From the NCBI RefSeq assembly GCF_006384975.1, contig NZ_CP021645.1, positions 5,298,001 through 5,362,000 of the forward strand: 64,000 bases of DNA. Direction: 5' to 3'. How positions within the stretch are numbered: position 1 is the stretch's first letter; each line of letters starts with the position of its first letter. Below, one piece after another: positions 26,344 through 33,014 of this stretch. The notes under the pieces are model-generated. The model did not search any database. It saw only the letters and a program-made list of their open reading frames with translations, and was not told the origin of the DNA. The position numbers were made by a program, and so were the translations under genes. The DNA comes from Pseudomonas oryzihabitans. Its GTDB lineage: Bacteria; Pseudomonadota; Gammaproteobacteria; Pseudomonadales; Pseudomonadaceae.

Positions 26344-26469
26344 CTAATCCAGCCAATTCGCCAGCTGGCAAGTAACAGACACTGCCACGAACACAGCGAT
26401 AAACCAGGCAATCGGTCTGGCGCCAGGCCGGCCATGCCAGACGTCTCTCCAGAATCGAATCGCGTTCAT
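26344..26469 (-). CDS. 41-residue single-span membrane protein
   Basis: MNAIRFWRDVWHGRPGARPI then a hydrophobic segment AWFIAVFVAVSVTCQLANWL. Very strong ribosome-binding site (AGGAGGTG). It starts 24 bp after the repressor stop, and its own stop lies 8 bp before the start of the next gene, so the genes are tightly packed. A tiny inner-membrane protein in the rexAB position; function unknown. Confidence 0.72.
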   Translation of the reverse strand: MNAIRFWRDVWHGRPGARPIAWFIAVFVAVSVTCQLANWLD

Positions 26470-26492
26470 GGGCACCTCCTGTGCCTATAGAG

Positions 26493-27320
26493 TCAGACGC
26501 GGTGGGCGTTCCAGACGAGCAGGATTCGCCCCTTGATGTAGATGTCATCCCGCGTCACGTAGCGCGGATCGTGATGCCGATTGTCTGAGATGACCTTGAG
26601 CTGGGTCTCGTCTTCAAGCTGCAGGCGCTTGATAAAAAGCATGTCGCCCTGGGTGAACAGATAGATTCCGTCGCCGATGAACTCGTCAATGCTGACGTCG
26701 ATGAGTAGAGGGTCCTTATCCTGGATCGTCGGTTCCATCGACTGGCCCCACCCTGTGATCATCTTCAGGTGGAACGGACTCTCGTAATCCACGCCTAGGC
26801 GGCGCAGATGCTCCTGACTGACCGTTACGTCGCGCAGCAGCTCGATGTAGTCAGCCGGGATCTGACCGCCGCCCATTGCCGCCCGGACGTCGTAGTGGGG
26901 GATGTGGATCTCATCGCCCACGGCGCCAGGCCGGGAGAAGTCTGCGCTAATCACGTTGCCGCGCTCGGCAGTGACCACTGGCTGATCCTCGGCCGCGGCC
27001 TGGATGCGCTGGCGAGCCTCTTCGGATAGCCCCTTGCCATGCTTGCGCAGCATCTCCCGAACGATGTCTGAAGAGCTCGCCCCCATGCTGGCAGCGGCTT
27101 CTCCCAGTAGGCCCGAAATCATCTCGCCCTTGCCCTCAGCAAGCCACATCGTGTCCACGCCACAGGCGAGCGCGAGCTGAGCTACGAAAGCGGTCCCTTT
27201 GGACTTTCCGCGCTCTAGGTCTGAGATTGAGGTCTGGGTAAGGCCGGATGCTTTCGCGAGCTCTGCCTGATTGAGCTGAGCGTGCTTTCTGGCTGCCTTC
27301 AGGCGGTCCTTGAATTCCAT
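26493..27320 (-). CDS. CI-like repressor (XRE HTH plus S24 peptidase-like domain)
   Basis: 275 residues from the ATG at 27320. N-terminal XRE helix-turn-helix (LKAARKHAQLNQAELAKASG, LTQTSISDLERGKSKG), a linker with HIPHYDVRAAMGGGQIP, and a C-terminal S24 domain with the Ser of GWGQSMEPTI and the Lys of LFIKRLQ. It should maintain lysogeny by binding the six operator sites. No Ala-Gly or Cys-Gly bond is visible between HTH and catalytic Ser, so RecA-stimulated self-cleavage is uncertain. The -10 box sits about 8 bp before the ATG, implying a leaderless mRNA. Confidence 0.92.
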   Translation of the reverse strand: MEFKDRLKAARKHAQLNQAELAKASGLTQTSISDLERGKSKGTAFVAQLALACGVDTMWLAEGKGEMISGLLGEAAASMGASSSDIVREMLRKHGKGLSEEARQRIQAAAEDQPVVTAERGNVISADFSRPGAVGDEIHIPHYDVRAAMGGGQIPADYIELLRDVTVSQEHLRRLGVDYESPFHLKMITGWGQSMEPTIQDKDPLLIDVSIDEFIGDGIYLFTQGDMLFIKRLQLEDETQLKVISDNRHHDPRYVTRDDIYIKGRILLVWNAHRV

Positions 27321-27327
27321 CCGCCGA

Positions 27328-27356
27328 GTATTACGGGCACGCCCATATCCTTGCAA
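27328..27356 (-). promoter_or_regulatory. Repressor promoter (PRM-like)
   Basis: Minus strand TTGCAA (27356-27351), 17-bp spacer, TAATAC (27333-27328). The start site would fall at about 27320-27321, the first base of the repressor ATG. Operator OR3 covers the spacer and most of the -10. Confidence 0.7.
27332..27347. promoter_or_regulatory. Operator-like site OR3 (repressor side)
   Basis: TACGGGCACGCCCATA, matching TAYGGG-N4-CCCRTA on both halves. It lies over the repressor promoter, so binding here would give negative autoregulation. Confidence 0.78.
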
Positions 27357-27380
27357 ATCGGCATTCCCATAATCTAGGAT
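27351..27380 (+). promoter_or_regulatory. Rightward early promoter (PR-like)
   Basis: TTGCAA (27351-27356), 18-bp spacer, TAGGAT (27375-27380). The TTGCAA hexamer is its own reverse complement and also serves the opposite repressor promoter. Operator OR2 fills the spacer and OR1 covers the start site. Confidence 0.65.
27356..27371. promoter_or_regulatory. Operator-like site OR2
   Basis: AATCGGCATTCCCATA, one degenerate half-site. Its centre is exactly 24 bp from the centres of OR3 and OR1. Confidence 0.68.
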
Positions 27381-27395
27381 ATGGGAATTCCCGTA
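27380..27395. promoter_or_regulatory. Operator-like site OR1
   Basis: TATGGGAATTCCCGTA, the most symmetric of the six sites, directly before the ribosome-binding site of the YdaS/Cro-like gene. Confidence 0.8.
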
Positions 27396-27407
27396 AGGAG
27401 GGACAGC

Positions 27408-27623
27408 ATGGACAACATCTTCCTGCGCCTGGTGAAGCACTTTGGCACCCAGGAGCTGACCGCCGAGGCCCTCGGAGTCGACCAAAGCACTGTTTCTGGA
27501 TGGGTTCGCGGCAAGCACGGCATGTCTCCAGTGGTCGCCAAGCGCGCTGAGAAGCTCACCGGCGGTTCCTTCAGCAAGGAGCAGCTGTGCCCCTCGTTCC
27601 CTTGGTCGGCGTTTGCCGCCTGA
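27408..27623 (+). CDS. Cro/YdaS-like helix-turn-helix protein
   Basis: 71 residues from the ATG at 27408 with AGGAGGGAC upstream. MDNIFLRLVKHFGTQELTAE then ALGVDQSTVSGWVRGKHGMS is the YdaS/Cro HTH, and PVVAKRAEKLTGGSFSKEQL follows as in the family. By position it is the Cro counterpart: first rightward gene, divergent from the repressor, expected to repress the repressor promoter and favour lytic growth. Confidence 0.85.
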   Translation: MDNIFLRLVKHFGTQELTAEALGVDQSTVSGWVRGKHGMSPVVAKRAEKLTGGSFSKEQLCPSFPWSAFAA

Positions 27624-27711
27624 CCATGGAACCCATTATCCGCGTCATGGCGTTGCGCCATCAGTCATGCGGAATAGCTGTAATTCCGTCCAGTACGCGA
27701 ATCGCAGGCAC

Positions 27712-27737
27712 AAAAAAGCCCGGCTGCAACCGGGCTT
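27712..27737 (-). terminator. Leftward terminator facing the immunity region
   Basis: AAGCCCGG-CTGCAA-CCGGGCTT hairpin; the T-run (six bases) is on the minus strand. It would stop leftward antisense transcription before it enters the Cro and repressor promoters. In the rightward direction it lacks a U-tract. Confidence 0.7.
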
Positions 27738-27805
27738 CGAAGTAACGCAACAGGTGAACATTATGAATCGTTTCGCTGCAGATGCAAGCGGCAAGGCTGG
27801 GCGAC

Positions 27806-28606
27806 ATGGCCGGTGACTGGATCAAGTTCGAGCTGACCACCCTGGACAAGCCCGAGGTGTGCCAGATCGCTGATGACGCCAATATCGATCCAGACGCGGT
27901 GGTGGGCAAGCTGCTCCGCGTATGGGGTTGGTTCGACCAGCAGACCTCGGAAGGTAACGCTCCGAGCGTTAGCAAGCGGTTACTCGATCGCCTAGTAGGC
28001 GTTACTGGCTTCTGCGATTTGATGCGCAAGGTCGGCTGGATGGTTGAGGCCGACGGCGTCATCAGCATCCCCAACTTCGAGCGCCACAACGGGAAAACCG
28101 CCAAGAACAGGCTTCTCACGGCCAAACGCGTTGCCAACCACAAGGCCGCTAACGGTAAAGGTAACGCTCGCAGCGTTAGCGATGCGTTACCTAGAGAAGA
28201 TGTAGAGAAGAGAGAGAAAGAGCAAGAGCCAAGAGCTGGCGCCGCAGCGCCGCAACACCAGGCCGAAACCGCTCCCGAGGCCGATCGGGCCAAGACCCGG
28301 GCAAGCCGCCTGCCGAAGGACTGGTCGCTCCCTGACGACTGGGCCGCCTGGGCTCTAACCGAACGTCCTGAGTTCACCGAACAGCAGGTCCGTGCCATCG
28401 GCGCCACATTCGCCGACTTCTGGCACGCCAAGGCCGGCAAGGACGCCTGCAAGCTCGACTGGCTCGCCACCTGGCGCAACTGGATCCGCAACCAGAAGTC
28501 CCCAGCCGGCAACGTCCGTCAGCTGCCCAGCCGCCACGTCGGCCTGAACGACCAAGACTATTCCCGCGATCTGGAGGCCAACGGCGATGGCACCTACCGG
28601 TTTTAA
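27806..28606 (+). CDS. Phage replication initiation protein (DnaT/O-like)
   Basis: 266 residues from MAGDWIKFELTTLDKPEVCQ; an upstream in-frame ATG at 27782 adds eight residues and cannot be excluded. The N-terminal winged-helix-like part (DKPEVCQIADDANIDPDAVV, GKLLRVWGWFDQQT) and the C-terminal part (FTEQQVRAIGATFADFWHAK, LDWLATWRNWIRNQ) match DnaT-like primosomal and phage replication proteins. The partner DnaC-like gene overlaps its end by 20 bp. Confidence 0.85.
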   Translation: MAGDWIKFELTTLDKPEVCQIADDANIDPDAVVGKLLRVWGWFDQQTSEGNAPSVSKRLLDRLVGVTGFCDLMRKVGWMVEADGVISIPNFERHNGKTAKNRLLTAKRVANHKAANGKGNARSVSDALPREDVEKREKEQEPRAGAAAPQHQAETAPEADRAKTRASRLPKDWSLPDDWAAWALTERPEFTEQQVRAIGATFADFWHAKAGKDACKLDWLATWRNWIRNQKSPAGNVRQLPSRHVGLNDQDYSRDLEANGDGTYRF

Positions 28607-29390
28607 CTCGATCCTCGAACGCACCCAGCGCCTGGCGGGCATCGTCGGCCAGGAACAAGCCACCTGCGATCGCCATGGCGCCTACGAGGCCCAGGTCTTC
28701 CGCGATGACCGCCGCTCCGGCTGCCCGGCCTGTGCCGAGGAAGCCCGGGAGAAGCGCGAGGCGGAAGAGTGGGCTGCTCAGCGCCGACAGGGTGCCGTGG
28801 CCAAGCTGGAGCGACGCCTGGGCAGCTCGATGATCCCGCCGCGCTTCACCGGCAAGACCTTCGAGTCCTACCGGGCCGAGACCCCCGAGCAGAAGAAGGC
28901 CCTTGCCTCCTGCCGCCGCTATGCCGAGCAGTTCACCGAGAACGCCCAGGGCGGGCGCTGCATGCTGCTGCTGGGCAAGACCGGCACCGGCAAGACCCAC
29001 CTGGCCGCCGCCGTCGCCCAGCACGTCATCCGCGAGCACGGCGCCACGGCGATCTACACCACCGTCAGCCGTATCTGCCAGCACATCAAGGGCAGCTTCG
29101 GCAGCGACGCCAGCTACACCGAGGCCCAGGCCATCGAGCTGTTCGCCCAAGCCGACCTGCTGGTGATCGACGAGGTGGGCGCCAGCCGCGACAACGACTT
29201 CGAGCGCATGAGCATCTTCGAGGTGGTGAACAAGCGCTACGAGGAGATGAAGCCGACCGTGCTGGTCTCGAACCTCTCCGCCGCCAAGTTCGAAGCGAGC
29301 GTGGGCGACCGCACCGCTGACCGCCTGCGCGAGGGTGGCGGGTTCGTCCTGCTGTTCGAGTGGGAAAGCGCCCGGCGAGGTGCTGCATGA
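28587..29390 (+). CDS. DnaC-like helicase loader ATPase
   Basis: 267 residues. An N-terminal Cys cluster (CDRHGAYEAQVF, GCPACAEEAR) is probably a zinc site; the AAA+ core has Walker A LLGKTGTGKTHLAAAV, Walker B LLVIDEVGAS and an arginine near GDRTADRLREGG. Loads the host replicative helicase at the phage origin together with the preceding protein. Confidence 0.92.
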   Translation: MAPTGFNSILERTQRLAGIVGQEQATCDRHGAYEAQVFRDDRRSGCPACAEEAREKREAEEWAAQRRQGAVAKLERRLGSSMIPPRFTGKTFESYRAETPEQKKALASCRRYAEQFTENAQGGRCMLLLGKTGTGKTHLAAAVAQHVIREHGATAIYTTVSRICQHIKGSFGSDASYTEAQAIELFAQADLLVIDEVGASRDNDFERMSIFEVVNKRYEEMKPTVLVSNLSAAKFEASVGDRTADRLREGGGFVLLFEWESARRGAA

Positions 29391-29512
29391 AGGCCTGCTG
29401 GATGGTCCTGCTCCCCAATCGCGCGCCTTTCGCAATGGTCGGCGCCCAAATCAACCGCGACGAGGCGCTGACATGCGCTCGCATCATTTGGCCGGAGGCC
29501 GACGTAGCATGA
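29387..29512 (+). CDS. 41-residue phage protein, unknown
   Basis: MKACWMVLLPNRAPFAMVGA...ARIIWPEADVA. The start overlaps the dnaC-like stop (ATGA) and the stop overlaps the next start (ATGA), which supports translation. Not recognised. Confidence 0.6.
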   Translation: MKACWMVLLPNRAPFAMVGAQINRDEALTCARIIWPEADVA

Positions 29513-29847
29513 ATCACAACTTCAAGCCGGGTGATCTGGCAATCCTCCTGACAGATGTTGGCCCTTTGGTTTCAGGGGCGGTAGTGACTCTGGTGTGCCT
29601 GGTGCCCGCTGGCTACCGGTTCGAAGCATTGATCAGCAACGTAAGCAAAGGCGAGGCGGTTCTTGATCGGCCCATGTGGAGGCTGGACCACCAAGACATT
29701 CCTCAGGGTGAGGGTGCTATGGCTCCAGAGTCCAAACTGATGCCGTTGCGCGGCGATCGCCGGCAGGAGCAGCAGCAGCCGCAAAGCAAATACGAGCTGC
29801 TCGACGATCTTGAGGCCGACTTCGAGATGCGAGGCATCCCCGTATGA
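29509..29847 (+). CDS. Small phage protein, unknown
   Basis: 112 residues, MNHNFKPGDLAILLTDVGPL...; beta-rich N-terminal half (GAVVTLVCLVPAGYRFEALI) and a polar Gln-rich C-terminus (RRQEQQQPQSKYELL). The GDLAIL opening and short SH3-like strand pattern recur in phage ninX-type proteins, but I cannot assign a role. ATGA overlaps at both ends. Confidence 0.62.
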   Translation: MNHNFKPGDLAILLTDVGPLVSGAVVTLVCLVPAGYRFEALISNVSKGEAVLDRPMWRLDHQDIPQGEGAMAPESKLMPLRGDRRQEQQQPQSKYELLDDLEADFEMRGIPV

Positions 29848-30065
29848 TGTTCACCCAAGAGGAATACGACGCCGCGCGCCGCCTGGCATACGACCAGGGT
29901 TTCAACCGTGGCTCTGGCATGGACCCCGCTGTCCAGCACACCGAGGCCTACATCCACTTCCGCGAGCAGGAGCTGGCCCGGCCGGTGAAGCGCGAGCGCA
30001 AGGCCCCGGCACCGCGCCGGCCGATGGGTGACTTCCTGGGCGATGGCGAGGGCCGCGGACTATGA
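29844..30065 (+). CDS. Small phage protein, unknown
   Basis: 73 residues, MMFTQEEYDAARRLAYDQGF...; helical, with a basic Pro-rich centre (VKRERKAPAPRRPMGDF). Overlaps both neighbours by 4 bp. Not recognised. Confidence 0.62.
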   Translation: MMFTQEEYDAARRLAYDQGFNRGSGMDPAVQHTEAYIHFREQELARPVKRERKAPAPRRPMGDFLGDGEGRGL

Positions 30066-30373
30066 AGGGCCGAAACCCGAGCGCGGCAGAGAAGCGCTTC
30101 CACACCGCTCTGGCCGGCCTAGGCTGCATAGCCTGCCGGATGGATGGGCGCCACAACCCCATCGTCAGCATCCACCACATCGACGGACGCACACGGCCTG
30201 GCGCCCACATGCGCGTGCTGCCGCTGTGCGCTGGGCACCACCAGGATGGAACCGGCATGCCAGGCCTGATCGCCGTCCATCCCTGGAAGCGCCGTTTCGA
30301 GGATCGCTATGGCAGTCAGGACGAGCTACTGGAGCGTTGCCACGAGCTACTGGCTCAGGCTGGTGCCGCATGA
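30062..30373 (+). CDS. Ref-like RecA-dependent HNH nuclease
   Basis: 103 residues. CIACRMDG, SIHHIDGRTRPGAHMRVLPL and LCAGHHQDGTG are the Cys/His pattern of the P1 Ref / RecA-dependent nuclease family, an HNH-like fold that cuts DNA at RecA filaments. Shorter than P1 Ref, lacking its disordered N-terminus. Next to rusA, fitting a recombination module. Confidence 0.85.
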   Translation: MKGRNPSAAEKRFHTALAGLGCIACRMDGRHNPIVSIHHIDGRTRPGAHMRVLPLCAGHHQDGTGMPGLIAVHPWKRRFEDRYGSQDELLERCHELLAQAGAA

Positions 30374-30720
30374 CCGGAATAGTCCTGCCGTGGCCGCCGA
30401 GCAACAACACCTACTACCGGAGGGTCGGCGCCAAGACCCTGATCAGCGAGAAGGGCCGCCAGTACACCCGCGCTGTCACGCAGCTCTGCGCTGTGGCCAG
30501 GTTGGCCCGTAGGGAAGGGCGCCTTCAGGTGGTCATCACAGCCTGCCCGCCGGATCGCCGCCAGCGCGACCTGGACAACATGCTCAAGGGCCTGCTCGAC
30601 GCGCTCACTCATGGCGGCGCCTGGATCGACGACAGCCAGATCGATGACCTGCGCATTGTCCGCGGCCCGGTGACTGCCGGCGGGACGGTATCCATCGAGA
30701 TTGAGGAGATCCCGGTATGA
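30370..30720 (+). CDS. rusA: RusA Holliday junction resolvase
   Basis: 116 residues, MTGIVLPWPPSNNTYYRRVG. Family motifs: PPSNNTYYR, the catalytic Asp pair in RDLDNMLKGLLDALT and the third Asp in WIDDSQIDDLRI. Resolves four-way junctions and branched replication products before packaging. ATGA overlap with both neighbours. Confidence 0.95.
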   Translation: MTGIVLPWPPSNNTYYRRVGAKTLISEKGRQYTRAVTQLCAVARLARREGRLQVVITACPPDRRQRDLDNMLKGLLDALTHGGAWIDDSQIDDLRIVRGPVTAGGTVSIEIEEIPV

Positions 30721-31148
30721 ACCACCCAGCACAAGACCTGGCCGGCCTGGCTCGGCAGATCCTCGGTCACTCACTGGTTGTCTTCCTTAGCCGCCACGAC
30801 GAGGCCCATCAGGCGGCACCGGAGAATGCCCGCGAGCTGATCGCCGAGATCAATGCCCTTGCTGCCCAGCGCCTGGCCGCCGCCAGTGACGAAGACCTAC
30901 GCCGCCGGCGGATGGTGCTCCAGTCGCTCTATACGAACGCCGCCGGCACCGCACACGCCTGCCGTGGCTACCAGTCGGCCCGGCGCCCTGGTTCTCGTCT
31001 CGGTGGCCGCATCTGGAAGGACCGCTCCAGCGTCAACAAAGCAGGCGAGCAAAAGGCCCAACGTGACATGTCACGCGCCTTGGGCGAGATGGAAGACATC
31101 CAGAAGGAGATCGACCGGAGGGCCAATGCGCAAGCAGCACGGGCCTGA
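30717..31148 (+). CDS. Phage protein, nin-type region, unknown
   Basis: 143 residues, helical and Arg-rich (ELIAEINALAAQRLAAASDE, RMVLQSLYTNAAGTAHACRG, ALGEMEDIQKEIDRRANA). Overlaps rusA by 4 bp and the next gene by 23 bp. A 14-bp palindrome (31062-31075) lies inside it. Function not recognised. Confidence 0.65.
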   Translation: MNHPAQDLAGLARQILGHSLVVFLSRHDEAHQAAPENARELIAEINALAAQRLAAASDEDLRRRRMVLQSLYTNAAGTAHACRGYQSARRPGSRLGGRIWKDRSSVNKAGEQKAQRDMSRALGEMEDIQKEIDRRANAQAARA

Positions 31149-31425
31149 GCTCAAGCGGCGCCAGGTGCCAATCACCCGGTGCCTTGACTGCCGAGGCCGG
31201 TGCGTGACCGCAGGGCTGTTCCATGAGCTGCCGTGCGCCAGCTGCAACGCCACCGGCTGGGTCGATCACACCACCGGCCAGGCGCTGCCTCTGGAAGAGA
31301 TCGTCTTCACCCTGAACCACCGCCTGCTGCATCTGGAACAGCAGCTGGCAACCCTGCAGCGGACGCAGCCGACCCAAGAGAACAACCGCCGCGGGCCTGG
31401 CGCCTCGCACCGAACTGGAGATTGA
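31126..31425 (+). CDS. Zinc-finger phage protein (DnaJ-type CxxC pairs)
   Basis: 99 residues, MRKQHGPELKRRQVPITRCL. Two Cys pairs, CLDCRGRC and CASCNATGW, form a DnaJ-central-domain-like zinc finger; a helical tail follows (LNHRLLHLEQQLATLQRTQ). Such small zinc proteins are frequent in nin regions; role unknown. Confidence 0.7.
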   Translation: MRKQHGPELKRRQVPITRCLDCRGRCVTAGLFHELPCASCNATGWVDHTTGQALPLEEIVFTLNHRLLHLEQQLATLQRTQPTQENNRRGPGASHRTGD

Positions 31426-31429
31426 ACCG

Positions 31430-31720
31430 ATGAGCAACGTAACCACCATCGGCCCGCGCAAGGCCATGACACCCGCAGAGCGGGAGTTCCTGAAGAAAGC
31501 GAACCGCCACCTACTGGACCAGAAGGACGGGCGTATCGGCGCCGCGTCGTTCATGGACCTGGTGGCCGACTGGCTGGGCTCCAAGGCCGACATGCGATTC
31601 CAGGCCTATGCCGAAGCCTGGATCAAGCAGGGGGGCGCCAAGAACAAGATCGCCGAAACCATGCTCAGGGAGCTATTCGGCCTGGACGACAACGAACCGG
31701 AACCGAGGAAGCGCGCATGA
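31430..31720 (+). CDS. Small phage protein, unknown
   Basis: 96 residues, MSNVTTIGPRKAMTPAEREF...; helical (AASFMDLVADWLGSKADMRF, MLRELFGLDDNEPEPRKR). Overlaps the antiterminator gene by 4 bp. Not recognised. Confidence 0.65.
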   Translation: MSNVTTIGPRKAMTPAEREFLKKANRHLLDQKDGRIGAASFMDLVADWLGSKADMRFQAYAEAWIKQGGAKNKIAETMLRELFGLDDNEPEPRKRA

Positions 31721-32103
31721 TGACCCGTAAGCCCCTGGGCAGACCGCTGGGTGATACCGAGTACCTGCTTGAGCAGTGGGGCTGGTGGAGAATGGACGGC
31801 AAGGGCGTGCCAACCTGCATATCGCCGGCATACGCGATGATCCGTGACAACGTAGGGGTGCCGAAGACGGTGACCTATCGCATCACGGACGACGTCGCGG
31901 TGCTGGTGGATCATGCTGTGGCCAGGCTGACGGCCCGCAACCAGCTTATGGGCGACCTCATCTGGCTGTACTACGGCGAGAAGTGGCCGGCGCTCAAGAT
32001 CGGGCGCCGGAACAACATTGGCGAGGCCAAGGCCAGGGAGCTGATTAAGACCGGCGTAGGCTGGATCGACGCCAAGTTGGAGAATCTGGTGCAGGCTGCA
32101 TAA
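31717..32103 (+). CDS. Late antiterminator (Q-like)
   Basis: 128 residues. DTEYLLEQWGWWRMDGKGVP, the central VDHAVARLTARNQLMGDLIW and the HTH-like ALKIGRRNNIGEAKARELIK fit phage antitermination Q-type proteins, which let RNA polymerase read through late terminators. Its place as last gene of the rightward early operon, directly followed by two terminators, supports this. Confidence 0.8.
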   Translation: MMTRKPLGRPLGDTEYLLEQWGWWRMDGKGVPTCISPAYAMIRDNVGVPKTVTYRITDDVAVLVDHAVARLTARNQLMGDLIWLYYGEKWPALKIGRRNNIGEAKARELIKTGVGWIDAKLENLVQAA

Positions 32104-32104
32104 A

Positions 32105-32135
32105 ACACTTTTCCACGCGGAAAGAGTGTGTTTTT
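32105..32135 (+). terminator. Terminator after the Q-like gene
   Basis: ACACTTTTCC-N4-GGAAA(G)AGTGT hairpin with a one-base bulge and a T5 tract, starting 2 bp after the stop. Confidence 0.78.
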
Positions 32136-32177
32136 ATGGCAGCGTGTTCCAGTTAACAGTGAGCACGAAGCATCCCG

Positions 32178-32206
32178 AAGCCCTGGCCTTGTGCCGGGGC
32201 TTTTCG
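32178..32206 (+). terminator. Second terminator after the Q-like gene
   Basis: AAGCCCTGGC-CTTGT-GCCGGGGCTT with a trailing TTTTCGTT, 19 bp before the next gene. Two terminators in a row strongly separate early from downstream transcription. Confidence 0.75.
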
Positions 32207-32224
32207 TTCTGACCGAGGTCAATC

Positions 32225-32578
32225 ATGCGCATCGTCAATCGTGAAGCCTTCCTGGCTATGCCGGCTGGTACGGTGTTCTGCAAGTACGAGCCTTGTGTCT
32301 TCGGCAACCTGGAGATCAAGGGCGAAAGCACTGTGAATGCTCAGGGCGAGCACATCGACTACTGGTCGCAGGATCTTGCTGGTGCACTCAAGGCCGAAAA
32401 CTCTGGAGATTACTTCGAAGCAATTGAGGCTGCAGAAGCCGGCCAGAGCGTGGCTATGGACTTTGATTGCCAGTCTCGCGATGGGCTATATGAGCAAGAC
32501 CAACTGTTCGCCGTCTGGGAGCCGCATGATGTCCTTGGTCTGATCCGAAGATTGCATCAAGCAAACCTAGGAGCTTAG
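32225..32578 (+). CDS. Phage protein of unknown function
   Basis: 117 residues, MRIVNREAFLAMPAGTVFCK...; mixed alpha/beta with an acidic centre (SGDYFEAIEAAEAGQSVAMD). Flanked by terminators on both sides, so it is its own transcription unit, a moron-like arrangement. Not recognised. Confidence 0.68.
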   Translation: MRIVNREAFLAMPAGTVFCKYEPCVFGNLEIKGESTVNAQGEHIDYWSQDLAGALKAENSGDYFEAIEAAEAGQSVAMDFDCQSRDGLYEQDQLFAVWEPHDVLGLIRRLHQANLGA

Positions 32579-32597
32579 CTATTGCGCTAGGCTTTTT
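32573..32597 (+). terminator. Terminator overlapping the stop of the preceding gene
   Basis: GCTTAGC-TATTGC-GCTAGGC hairpin and T5 tract; the left arm includes the TAG stop at 32576-32578. Confidence 0.75.
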
Positions 32598-32640
32598 CGT
32601 TTCAGGGGAATGCGCAGTGGTGATGCGCTAATCAGGTGAG

Positions 32641-32935
32641 CGAGAGCCACGCCGGTCCGTGAAGTGGCACACCGTGCCGGTCACTTCTGCTGCGGTTAGG
32701 TAGCCGAGAATTTCGGCTAGCTGGTCTAGTGGGTAGCGCGAAAGCGAGTAATTAAAACGAGGCGTCGGTACACGCCTATCGCCACTAAGCCGGATAATCC
32801 ACCGCCGGCCCCCTGATCCAATCCCGCAAGGGTAAGTCCTGGTCCGCCAGGCCGCGAAGCAAGAAAGCCTAGCGAGATGCGTGAGCCCTGTATTGGCAGC
32901 ATCTAGGCAATGTCGAGTGCTGAAACAGTTCCCCG
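32641..32935 (+). ncRNA. Candidate structured RNA of unknown family
   Basis: Gene-free stretch between two terminators, with many perfect short stems: GAAGTG/CACTTC with GCAC/GTGC (32661-32687), TAGCCGA/TCGGCTA (32701-32719), TAGTGG/CCACTA (32727-32732 with 32782-32787) enclosing CGC-GAAA-GCG and AGGCGT/ACGCCT, GCCGG/CCGGC (32789-32809), CCC-GCAA-GGG (32823-32832), CCTGG-TCCG-CCAGG (32838-32851), and GCCTA...GATGC/GCATC-TAGGC (32867-32908). GNRA and UNCG-type loops point to RNA. Strand is assumed from the late direction. Confidence 0.65.
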
Positions 32936-32971
32936 GCCGGTCGGGCGTCTTGATGAACCGGATAAATTCTC

Positions 32972-32996
32972 AAGGCTCGCTTCGGCGGGCCTTTCG
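32972..32996 (+). terminator. Hairpin ending the structured RNA region
   Basis: AAGGCTCGC-TTCG-GCGGGCCTT followed by a short TTTCG tract, just before the first late gene. Likely the end of the non-coding transcript unless Q-type antitermination acts. Confidence 0.65.
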
Positions 32997-33014
32997 CATT
33001 TCTGGAGTATCGAA

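Noticed and set aside
27626..27745. 39-codon plus-strand frame MEPIIRVMALRH
   Set aside because: No ribosome-binding site, runs through a terminator hairpin, and lacks protein-like conservation signs.
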